Made by a program: the position numbers and the translations under genes
NCBI RefSeq assembly: GCF_026212465.1
Contig: NC_080056.1
Span: 25,380,239 to 25,444,238, forward strand
Direction of reading: 5' to 3'
DNA: 64,000 bases
Source: Amaranthus tricolor
Lineage: Eukaryota; Streptophyta; Magnoliopsida; Caryophyllales; Amaranthaceae
In this document: positions 1 through 11,170 of the stretch, piece by piece
Layout of the letters: each line of letters starts with the position of its first letter
Numbering within the stretch: the first letter of the stretch is position 1
The notes under the pieces: generated by a model
What the model was told of the DNA's origin: nothing
Seen by the model: the letters and a program-made list of their open reading frames with translations, nothing else
The model's database searches: none

Positions 1-3000
1 AACCACTTCCACACAATAATATATATTAAATAGAGTTGTGTACCTAGTTTCGTGCAAACCAAACCAAGTTAAAACTACTTTATGCACAAAAACGCCAAAA
101 ACACTTAAAAACCAATAAAATCGCATCTTAACACGTAATTTCTAGCATATGAGTATGATTTTCAATTCTAACCACTTCAACACAATAGTATATACAGAAT
201 AGTGTTGCGTGCCAAGTTTCGTGCAAAGCAAAACAAGTTTGAGCTACTTTATGCGCAAAAGTGCTAAAAATGCTTTAAAACCCTTAAAATCGCAACTTAA
301 CACGTAATTTCTAGCATTTGACTATGATTTTCAATTCTAACCACTTAAACACAATAATATATACCAAATATTTTTCTGTGCCATGTTCCGTGCAAAACAA
401 ACCAAGTTTGCTACTTTATGCGAAAAACGCCATAAACGCTTAAAAACTCTTAAAATCGCAATTTAACACATAATTTCTAGCATATAAGTATGGTTTTAAA
501 TTCTAACCGCTTCAACACAATAATACATTCCAAATAGTGTTGTGTGCGGAGTTTCGTGCAAAACAAACAAAGTTTGAGCTACTTTATGCACAAAAGTGCA
601 AAAAACGCTTAAAAAGCCATTAAATCGCCACTTAACAAGTAATTTCTAGCATATGAGTATGATTTTCAATTCTAACCACTTCAACACAATAAAATATACC
701 AAATAGTGTTGTGTGCCATGTTTCGTGCAAAACAAACCAAGTTTGAGCTACTTTATGCGCAAAACGCCAAAAACGCTTAAAAACCCTTAAAATCGCAACT
801 AAACACGTAATTTCTAGCATATGATTATGATTTTCAATTCTAACCACTTCAACACAATAATATATGCCAAATAGTGTTGCGTGCCAAGTTTCGTGCAAAA
901 CAAACCAAGTTTGAGCTACTTTATGCGCAAAAGTGCTAAAAATGCTTTAAAACCCTTAAAATCGCAACTTAACACGTAATTTCTAGCATTTGACTATGAT
1001 TTTCAATTCTAACCACTTAAACACAATAATATATACCAAATATTTTTCTGTGCCATGTTCCGTTCAAAACAAACCAAGTTTGCTACTTTATGCGAAAAAC
1101 GCCACAAACGCTTAAAAACTCTTAAAATCGCAATTTAACACGTAATTTCTAGCATATAAGTATGGTTTTAAATTCTAACCGCTTCAACACAATAATACAT
1201 ACCAAATAGTGTTGTGTGCGGAGTTTCGTGCAAAACAAACCAAGTTTGAGCTACTTTATGCACAAAAGTGCAAAAAACGCTTAAAAAGCCATTAAATCGC
1301 CACTTAACAAGTAATTTCTAGCATATGAGTATGATTTTCAATTCTAACCACTTCAACAGAATAAAATATACCAAATAGTGTTGTGTGCCATGTTTCGTGC
1401 AAAACAAACCAAGTTTGAGCTACTTTATGCGCAAAACGCCAAAAACGCTTAAAAACCCTTAAAATCGCAACTAAACACGTAATTTCTAGCATATGATTAT
1501 GATTTTCAATTCTAACCACTTCAACACAACAATATATGCCAAATAGTGTTGCGTGCCAAGTTTCGTGCAAAACAAACCAAGTTTGAGCTACTTTATGCGC
1601 AAAAGTGCTAAAAATGCTTAAAAACCCTTAAAATCGCAACTTCACACGTAATTTCTAGCATTTGACTATGATTTTCAATTCTAACAACTTAAAAAAAATA
1701 AAATATACCAAAGAGTTTTGTGTGCCAAGTTCCGTGCAAAACAAATCAAGTTTGCTACTTTATGCGACAAACGCCAAAAACGCTTAAAAACCCTTAAAAT
1801 CACAATTTAACACGTAATTTCTAGCATATGAGTATGATTTTCAATTCTAACCACTTCAACACAATAATACATACCAAATAGTGTTGTGTGCCAAGTTTCG
1901 TGCAAAACAAACCAAGTTTGAGCTACTTTCTGCACAAAATTGCCAAAAACACTTAAAAACCCATAAAATCGCAACTTAACAAGTAATTTCTAGCATATGA
2001 GTATGATATTCAATTCTAACAACTTCAACACAATAATATATACCAAATAGTGTTGTGTTCCAAGTTTCGTGCAAAACAAACCAAGTTTTAGCTACTTTAT
2101 GTGCAAAAGTGCCGAAAATGCTATAAAACCCTTAAAATCGCAAATTAACACGTAATTTCTAGGATATGACTATGATTATCAATTCTAACCAGTTAAACAC
2201 AATAATATATACCAAATATTGTTCTGTACCAAGTTCCGTGCAAAACAAACCAAGTTTGAGCTACTGTATGCGCGAAAGTACCAAAAAAGCTTAAAAACGC
2301 ACAAAATCGCAACTTAACAAGTAATTTCTAGCATATGAGTATGATTTTCAATTCTAAACACTTCATCACAATAATATATACTAAATAGTGTTGTGTGCCA
2401 TGTTTCGTGCAAAACAAACCAAGTTTTAGCTACTTTAAGCGCAAAAGTGCTAAAAATGCTTAAAAACCTTTAAAATCGCAACTTAACACGTAATTTCTAG
2501 TCTTTGACTATGATGTTTAATTCTAACCACTTAAACACAATAATATATACCAAATAGTGTTGTGTGGCAAGTTCCGTGCAAAACAAACCAAGTTTGAGCT
2601 ATTTTATGCGCAAAACGCCAAAAACGCTTAAAAACCCTTAAAATCGCAACTTAACACGTAATTTCTAGCATATGACTATGATTTTCAATTATAACCACTT
2701 CAACACAATAATATATACCAAATAGTGTTATGTGCCAAGTATCGTACAAAACAAACCAAGTTTGAACCTACTTCATGCGTGAAAGTGCCAAAAAAGTTTA
2801 AAAACGCTTAAAATCGCAACTTGACACGTAATTTCTAGCATATGACTATGATTTTCAATTCTAACCACTTCCACACAATAACATATATTAAATAGAGGTG
2901 TGTACCTAGTTTCGTGCAAACCAAACCAAGTTAAAACTACTTTATGCACAAAAACGCCAAAAACACTTAAAAACCAATAAAATCGCAACTTGACACGTAA

Positions 3001-5707
3001 TTTCTAGCATATGAGTATGATTTTCAATTCTAACCACTTCAACACAATAGTATCTACAGAATAGTGTTGCGTGCCAAGTTTCGTGCAAAACAAACCAAGT
3101 TTGAGCTACTTTATGCGCAAAAGTGCTAAAAATGCTTTAAAACCCTTAAAATCGCAACTTAACACGTAATTTCTAGCATTTGATTATGATTTTCAATTCT
3201 AACCACTTAAACACAATAATATATACCAAATATTTTTCTGTGCCATGTTCCGTGCAAAACAAACCAAGTTTGCTACTTTATGCGAAAAAACGCCATAAAT
3301 GCTTAAAAATTCTTAAAATCGCAATTTAACACGTAATTTCTAGCATATAAGTATGATTTTAGATTCTAACCACTTCAACACAATAATACATACCAAATAG
3401 TGTTGTGTGCGGAGTTTCGTGCAAAACAAACCATGTTTGAGCTACTTTATGCACAAAAGTGCAAAAAAAGCTTAAAAAGCCATTAAATCGCCACTTAACA
3501 AGTAATTTCTAGCATATGAGTATGATTTTCAATTCTAACCACTTCAACACAATAAAATATACCAAATAGTGTTGTGTGCCATGTTTCGTGCAAAACAAAC
3601 CAAGTTTGAGCTACTTTATGCGCAAAACGCCAAAAACGCTTAAAAACCATTAAAATCGCAACTAAACACGTAATTTCTAGCATATGACTATGATTTTCAA
3701 TTCTAACCACTTCAACACAATAATATATGCCAAATAGTGTTGCGTGCCAAGTTTCGTGCAAAACAAACCAAGTTTGAGCTACTTTATGCGCAAAAGTGCT
3801 AAAAATGCTTTAAAACCCTTAAAATCGCAACTTAACACGTAATTTCTAGCATTTGATTATGATTTTCAATTCTAACCACTTAAACACAATAATATATACC
3901 AAATATTTTTCTGTGCCATGTTCCGTGCAAAACAAACCAAGTTTGCTACTTTATGCGAAAAACGCCATAAACGCTTAAAAACTCTTAAAATCGCAATTTA
4001 ACACGTAATTTTTAGCATATAAGTATGATTTTAAATTCTAACCACTTCAACACAATAATACATACTAAATAGTGTTGTGTGCGGAGTTTCGTGCAAAACA
4101 AACCAAGTTTGAGCTACTTTATGCACAAAAGTGCAAAAAATGCTTAAAAAGCCATTAAATCGCCACTTAACAAGTAATTTCTAGCATATGAGTATGATTT
4201 TAAATTCTAACCACTTCAACACAATAAAATATACCAAATAGTGTTGTGTGCCATGTTTCGTGCAAAACAAACCAAGTTTGAGCTACTTTATGCACAAAAG
4301 TGCAAAAAACGCTTAAAAAGCCATTAAATCGCCACTTAACAAGTAATTTCTAGCATATGACTATGATTTAAAATTCTAACCACTTCAACCAAATAATATA
4401 TACCAAATAGTATTGTGTGCCAAGTTTCGTGCAAAACAAACCAAGTTTGAGCTACTGTATGCGCGAAAGTACCAAAAAAGCTTAAAAACGCACAAAAACG
4501 CAACTTAACAAGTAATTTCTAGCATATGAGTATGATTTTCAATTCTAACCACTTCATCACAATAATATATACTAAATAGTGTTGTGTGCCATGTTTCGTG
4601 CAAAACAAACCAAGTTTTAGCTACTTTAAGCGCAAAAGTGCTAAAAATGCTTAAAAACATTTAAAATCGCAACTTAACACGTAATTTCTAGTCTTTGACT
4701 ATGATGTTTAATTCTAACCACTTAAACACAATAATATATACCAAATAGTGTTGTGTGGCAAGTTCCGTGCAAAACAAACCAAGTTCGAGCTATTTTATGC
4801 GCAAAACGCCAAAAACGCTTAAAAACCCTTAAAATCGCAACTAAACACGTAATTTCTAGCATATGACTATGATTTTCAATTCTAACCACTTCAACACAAT
4901 AATATATACCAAATAGTGTTGTGTGCCAAGTATCGTGCAAAACAAACCAAGTTTGAACCTACTTCATGCGTGAAAGTGCCAAAAAAGTTTAAAAACACTT
5001 AAAATCGCAACTTAACACGTAATTTCTAGCATATGACTATGATTTTCAATTCTAACCACTTCAACACAATAATATATACCAAATAGTGTTGTGTGCCATG
5101 TTTCGTGCAAAACAAACCAAGTTTGAGCTACTTTATGCGCAAAACGCCAAAAACGCTTAAAAACCCTTAAAATCGCAACTAAACACGTAATTTCTAGCAT
5201 ATGACTATGATTTTCAATTCTAACCACTTCAACACAATAATATACGCCAAATAGTGTTGCGTGCCAAGTTTCGTGCAAAACAAACCAAGTTTGAGCTACT
5301 TTATGCGCAAAAGTGCTAAAAATGCTTAAAAACCCTTAAAATCGCAACTTCACACGTAATTTCTAGCATTTGACTATGATTTTCAATTCTAACAACTTAA
5401 AAACAATAATATATACCAAAGAGTTTTCTGTGCCAAGTTCCGTGCAAAACAAATCAAGTTTGCTACTTTATGCGACAAACGCCAAAAACGCTTAAAAACC
5501 CTTAAAATCACAATTTAACACGTAATTTCTAGCATATGAGTATGATTTTCAATTCTAACTACTTCAACACAATATTACATACCAAATAGTGTTGTGTGCC
5601 AAGTTTCGTGCAAAACAAACCAAGTTTGAGCTACTTTCTGCACAAAATTGCCAAAAACACTTAAAAACCCATAAAATCGCAACTTAACAAGTAATTTCTA
5701 GCATATG
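1..5707. repeat. Satellite array, about 168-bp monomers, left block
   Basis: Head-to-tail monomers. The landmark TCTAGCAT recurs at 141, 310, 476, 645, 813, 982, 1148, 1317 and 1485, giving spacings of 166-169 bp. Monomers fall into recurring subtypes, for example CACTTCAACAC, CACTTAAACAC, CACTTCCACAC and CACTTCATCAC. They are arranged in a 4-monomer higher-order repeat: 310, 476 and 645 match 982, 1148 and 1317 at a period of 672 bp, and a similar 672-bp period is seen near 3.2-4.2 kb. No gene is seen in this stretch. It pairs with 12272-19839 further right, with whole-monomer insertions and deletions between the two. Confidence 0.97.
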
Positions 5708-7919
5708 TGTAACACCCAAGAAACTAGTACCACATAATAAGGTTAATAACTTTGGAATTAAGGCTTTGACGTTCTAATTTTAATTAGAACAAGTTAGCTA
5801 AGATAAGCAACCACCTCAATGTACAACAATATAAACAACACCACCAAGGAGGCAGCAGCATCGCCTAGCAGGACGTGTGTGTGGCGAGTGGTTTCTTCAA
5901 TCTTTTAGTGCTTTTAACCCACGAATTAAGGTAACTAGCACCCATTCTAAGTTAGTATCTTTCATAAAAAGTATGTACAAATGTTTAAACCCAAGTCTCA
6001 TGCCTTAAAAATGGGTGAAATTGAGTAAAGACCAAACCGGGTACATGCTGTGACCTTCTGTGTATGTTGGGACTATTTAGGATACTTAAGAAATTATTTT
6101 AGCCTCGTTCTTTTTAGGTAATACTCTTAATGAAATTGTTGATATTATATGTTAAATTCGTGTTATGGGTATTTTTTTTTAGTATTTATAATTATTTTTA
6201 TATTAACGTTCTGTTTTCGGTGTTTTCTGTTTAGGGTAACATGTTCTTGCCTTGAGTTAAACATGCTTAAAGGACTTGTTATACTACTCTAATGAATCTC
6301 AAATTTTGACACAAAACTCCTACTTATGTTATTGTGATTGAATCCAAATTTAATAAGCTGGGTAATTTTATAAGTGGTCTTTTTAATTGGATTTGTAGAA
6401 GTGTGCAATCTGAAAAGTCGGTTTGACCTATTGTTAATAAATTAGACTTAGAGACTAATATACTAAACCAAATTTCGTAATTCTTGATGTTTTGGAAAGA
6501 TTAAACATAGGCCTAAAACATATCCAAAAATCAGCTTCAAATAACTTCATTTAGGTTTCCTAATGAGCTTAAGAACATGACGTAGTTTCACTTCGTTGAG
6601 TCGCAAGTGTTCTGTTTTTAGAATATTAGTTGAAAAATAAGGTTCTGAATGTTTTAGCATATATGACTTAGTTAGGGGCAGAATTAGCTTAAATGGTTCA
6701 AATAAAACTTATAGGTCTTTAAAAGTACTTGAATTTAGGATCAAGAATCAATTCAATTGGGGTTGTATAGGCTGAGTTATGGCCTTCGTAATACACTGAG
6801 CAGAACAATTCTGTTTTTACGACAAGATGTTACGTTTAGTGTTTTTCCCTAGTTATGCAAAATGGTTGTTAACCTTGTTTTTAGGGATATGTATGCTTCA
6901 TGTTTGTTCTGATATAATATTTTATGGATATCTTATGATGCATGAGAATTATTTCTCCCAGATGGCATGAATCATGAATTGGTTGCCCAATACTTCATGA
7001 TGTTATTGATATATGTGATACATGTATAGGGAGGAAAACCCTTAGACTGCGGTTGATGGTTAAGACAAATGCCACCACCATTCGGTATGGAATGGTGTTA
7101 TTATAGGGCCCCACACACTCGGTATGGAGTGTGTTAGTGTACTCGGTATGGAGTACCATATCCTCAAGTGGTTGTTGTCGTCCGATTATTGCATTCGGTA
7201 TGGAATGTTTATAACGGGAGTTTGGCCATTCTTAGACACAGTTAGTGCGCTAACTGGGGGTTTGTAACCCCGACAAAGCTTGAGAAGTATTACTGCGTGT
7301 AATACTGGCGTCTGTTCCTCCGCTATAATTAATGCGTGATTTTACTGCTTTTTCTGTTATGCTTGCATATGATTACATTGATTTCTGTTATGCAGTGCAT
7401 GTTTACAGTAGAATAGTTTATTATAAAGATTAGAATGAATTTATGTGTTGAATTTTTGATGTAGTATTCTTTGAACACAGACAGATGTACTTCTACGTTA
7501 TATGTTAGATATTACTTTAGAAGAACTGCTAGTTACTCCCCACTGACTGTGGACTGTTGTTAATATTATGAATGATATGCTTATATATTTGTCGATCGGG
7601 TGTCGGGGCAACATTTTTGTGAGCTTAGAGCCTTGCCTTTGAAGTTTTAATTTAGGGTCGTATGTGTTTTAAACTAGTAGAAAAAGCTTTTGAATAGTCC
7701 TCATTCTTACCTACCTGAGGTTGTTCTGCCTCACGCTTCTTTTTTTTCGGAATTAAAACTTCTAGTACATATTTTCCTAGGCCCACCATTTAGCCATATG
7801 TTTATAATGTTGATTAGTCTCTAATATTTTATTCCCTTTCTTTTGGTCAGCGTAACGCTCTGTCCCGTAGTGTGCTTCCGCATATGTATTTACAGTTTGT
7901 TACGAGACGGGGTGTTACA
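5708..7919. mobile_element. Solo LTR, copy 1 (Ty3/gypsy-like ends)
   Basis: A 2212-bp non-satellite insert with perfect 10-bp terminal inverted repeats, TGTAACACCC at the left end and GGGTGTTACA at the right. It is flanked by the 5-bp target duplication ATATG (5703-5707 and 7920-7924). TG...CA ends plus a 5-bp duplication and no internal gag-pol fit a solo LTR. These terminal words are common in plant Ty3/gypsy LTRs, so the superfamily is an inference. No coding frame is evident. It lacks about 356 bp present in copy 2, with the junction near 5832. Positions 6971-7306 hold a cluster of perfect hairpins. A DNA transposon with 10-bp ends is a less likely alternative. Confidence 0.85.
6971..7306. 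other. Hairpin battery in solo LTR copy 1
   Basis: At least eight perfect stem-loops are packed into about 335 bp. Four share the loop GGTATG: 7076-7097 (8-bp stem), 7113-7134 (8 bp), 7139-7156 (6 bp) and 7192-7207 (5 bp plus a possible G-T). Two share a TGCG loop core: 7239-7256 (7-bp stem) and 7286-7306 (8-bp stem, loop TGCGT). A GC-rich hairpin lies at 7257-7271 (6-bp stem, loop TGT). A compound hairpin lies at 6971-7001 (outer 8 bp, inner 4 bp, loop TTGC, one 3-nt bulge). Function is unknown. Confidence 0.85.
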
Positions 7920-10090
7920 ATATGAGTATGATTTTCAATTTTAACAACTTCAACACAATAATATATACCAAATAGTGTTGTGTTCCACGTTTCGTGCAAA
8001 ACAAACCAAGTTTTAGCTACTTTATGTGCAAAAGTGCCGAATATGCTATAAAACCCTTAAAATCGCAACTTAACACGTAATTTCTAGGATATGACTATGA
8101 TTTTCAATTCTAACCACTTAAACACAATAATATATACCAAATATTGTTGTGTACCAAGTTCCGTGCAAAACAAACCAAGTTTTAGCTACTTTATGCGCAA
8201 AACGCCAAAAACGCTTAAAAACCCTTAATATTGCAACTAAACACGTAATTTCTAGCATATGACTATGATTTTAAATTCTAACCACTTCAACCAAATAATA
8301 TATACCAAATAGTATTGTGTGCCAAGTTTCGTACAAAACAAACCAAGTTTGATCTACTGTATGCGCGAAAGTACCAAAAAAGCTTAAAAACGCACAAAAT
8401 CGCAACTTAACAAGTAATTTCTAGCATATGAGTATGATTTTCAATTCTAACCACTTCATCACAATAATATATACTAAATAGTGTTGTGTGCCATGTTTCG
8501 TGCAAAACAAACCAAGTTTTAGCTACTTTAAACGCAAAAGTGCTAAAAATGCTTAAAAACCTTTAAAATCGCAACTTAACACGTAATTTCTAGTCTTTGA
8601 CTATGATGTTTAATTCTAACCACTTAAACACAATAATATATACCAAATAGTGTTGTGTGGCAAGTTCCGTGCAAAACAAACCAAGTTTGAGCTATTTTAT
8701 GTGCAAAACGCCAAAAACGCTTAAAAACCCTTAAAATCGCAACTAAACACGTAATTTCTAGCATATGACTATCATTTTCAATTCTAACCACTTCAACACA
8801 ATAATATATACCAAATAGTGTTGTGTGCCAAGTATCGTGCAAAACAAACCAAGTTTGAACCTACTTCATGCGTGAAAGTGCCAAAAAAGTTTAAAAACGC
8901 TTAAAATCGCAACTTAACACGTAATTTCTAGCATATGACTATGATTTTCAATTCTAACCACTTCCACACAATAATATATATTAAATAGAGCTGTGTACCT
9001 AGTTTCGTGCAAACCAAACCAAGTTTAAACTACTTTATGCACAAAAACGCAAAAAACACTTAAAAACCAATAAAATCGCAACTTCACACGTAATTTCTAG
9101 CATATGAGTATGATTTTCAATTCTAACCACTTCAACACAATAGTATATACAGAATAGTGTTGCGTGCCAAGTTTCGTGCAAAACAAACCAAGTTTGAGCT
9201 ACTTTTATGCGCAAAAGTGCTAAAAATGGTTTAAAAACCCTTAAAATCGCAACTTAACACGTAATTTCTAGCATTTGACTATGATTTTCAATTCTAACCA
9301 CTTAAACACAATAATATATACCAAATATTTTTCTGTGCCATGTTCCGTGCAAAACAAACCAAGTTTGCTACTTTATGCGAAAAACGCCATAAACGCTTAA
9401 AAACTCTTAAAATCGCAATTTAACACGTAATTTCTAGCATATAAGTATGATTTTAAATTCTAACCACTTCAACACAATAATACTTTCCAAATAGTGTTGT
9501 GTACCAAGTTTCGTGCAAAACAAACCAAGTTTGAGCTACTTTATGCACAAAAGTGCAAAAAACGCTTAAAAACCCATTAAATCGCCACTTAACAAGTAAT
9601 TTCTAGCATATGAGTATGATTTTCAATTCTTACCACTTCAACACAATAATATATACCAAATAGTGTTGTGTGCCAAGTTTCGTGTAAAACAAACCAAGTT
9701 TTGGCTACTTTATGCGCAAAAGTGCCAAAAATGCTAAAAAAACCCTTAAAATCGCAACTTAACAAGTAATTTCTAGCATATGACTATGATTTTCAGTTCT
9801 AACAATTTCAACACAATAATATATACCAAATACTGTTGTGTGCCAAGTTTCGTGCAAAACAATCCAACTTTGGGCTACTTTATGCGTAAAACTGCCAAAA
9901 AAGCTTAAAAATGCATAAAATCGCAACTTAGCACGTAATTTCTTGCATATAACTATGATTTACAATTCCAAACACTTCAACACAATAACATATACCAAAT
10001 AGTGTTGTGTGCCAAGTTGCGTGCAAACAAACAAAGTTTTGAGCTACTTTATGCGCGAAAGTCCAAAAAAGCTTAAAAACCCATAAAATC

Positions 10091-10163
10091 GAATAGCGTT
10101 GCATTGTGTACCTTAACTGCTGTCCATTTCGGAAATGTGGCTCTGAAACGCATGGGAAAATTA

Positions 10164-10248
<85 letters not shown>

Positions 10249-10258
10249 CACTTAATTA
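10091..10258. repeat. AT-rich cassette 1 (short form)
   Basis: A non-satellite segment starts at GAATAGCG after the monomer word AAAATC. It carries the constant words CTGCTGTCCATTTCGG and GCATGGGAAAA, then (TA)n at 10167-10247, then CACTTAATTA before satellite resumes at AACCAAG. It lacks the central 42-45 bp of the long form. It replaces about 108 bp of a monomer. Confidence 0.9.
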
Positions 10259-10994
10259 AACCAAGTTTTAGCTACTTTATGCGCAAAAGTGCCGAAAATG
10301 CTTAAAAACCCTTAAAATCACAACTTAACACGTAATTTCTAACATTTGACTATGATTTCAATTATAACCACTTAAACACAATAATATATACCAAATAGTG
10401 TTGTGTGCCAAGTTCCGTGCAAAACAAACCAAGTTTGAGCTACCTTATGTGCAAAAACGCCAAAAACACTTAAAAACCCATAAAATCGCAACTTAACAAG
10501 TAATTTCTAGCATATGAGTATGATTTTCAATTCTAACCACTTCAACACAATAATATATACCAAATAGTGTTGTGTGCCAAGTTTCGCGCAAAACAAACCA
10601 AGTTTTAGCTACTTTATGCGCAAAAGTGCCCAAAAATGCTTAAAAATCCTTAAACTCGCAACTTAACACGTAATTTCTAGCATTTGACTATGATTTTTAA
10701 TTCTAACCACTTAAACACAATAATATATACCAAATAGTGTTGTGTGCCAAGTTTCGTGCAAAACAAACCAACTTTGAGCTACTTTATGCGTGAAACTGCA
10801 AAAAAAGCTTAAAAACGCATAAAATCGCAACTTAGCACGTAATTTCTTGCATATAACTATGATTTACAATTCTAAACACTTCAACACAATAACATATACC
10901 AAATAGTGTTGTGTGCCAAGTTGCGTGCAAACAAACCAAGTTTTGAGCTACTTTATGTGCGAAAGTCCAAAAAAGCTTAAAAACCCATAAAATC

Positions 10995-11094
10995 GACTAG
11001 CGTTGCATTGTGTACCTTAACTGCTGTCCATTTCGGAAATGTGGCTCTGAAATGCATGGGAAAAGTAATAGTATTTATATATATATATATATAC

Positions 11095-11160
<66 letters not shown>

Positions 11161-11170
11161 CACTTAATTA
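10995..11170. repeat. AT-rich cassette 2 (short form)
   Basis: Same junctions and the same internal deletion as cassette 1, with GACTAGCG at the start. The TA run (about 11075-11159) is interrupted by TACATAAA. It is preceded by the diagnostic monomer subtype with ACAATAACATATACC and GTTGCGTGCAAAC that accompanies nearly all full cassettes. Confidence 0.9.

Noticed and set aside
186..240. CENP-B-box-like word in monomers (TTCGTGCAAAAC)
   Set aside because: It shares TTCG, an A and one C with the mammalian box, but the CGGG part is CAAA. A functional CENP-B box system is not established in plants. The match is too weak.
632..898. Repeated 60-130 aa reading frames on the minus strand throughout the satellite (for example 632-898, 5012-5278, 60922-61314)
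   Set aside because: The monomer is about 168 bp, which is 56 codons, so a frame that is open in one monomer stays open in the next. Frames start and stop wherever monomer indels fall, with no promoter context or conserved start. They are artefacts of the repeat.
1..5707. CRISPR-like array
   Set aside because: The repeats are contiguous monomers of about 168 bp with no unique spacers and no cas genes, and the window is clearly plant DNA.
5708..7919. Full-length gypsy element or DNA transposon with a gene
   Set aside because: No frame with protease, RT, integrase or transposase motifs is found in either copy. Size, TG...CA ends and 5-bp duplication fit a solo LTR.
10995..11170. Cassette as an independently transposing MITE
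   Set aside because: All copies share the same junctions in the same monomer phase, with no terminal inverted repeats or target duplications. Amplification with the array explains them better.
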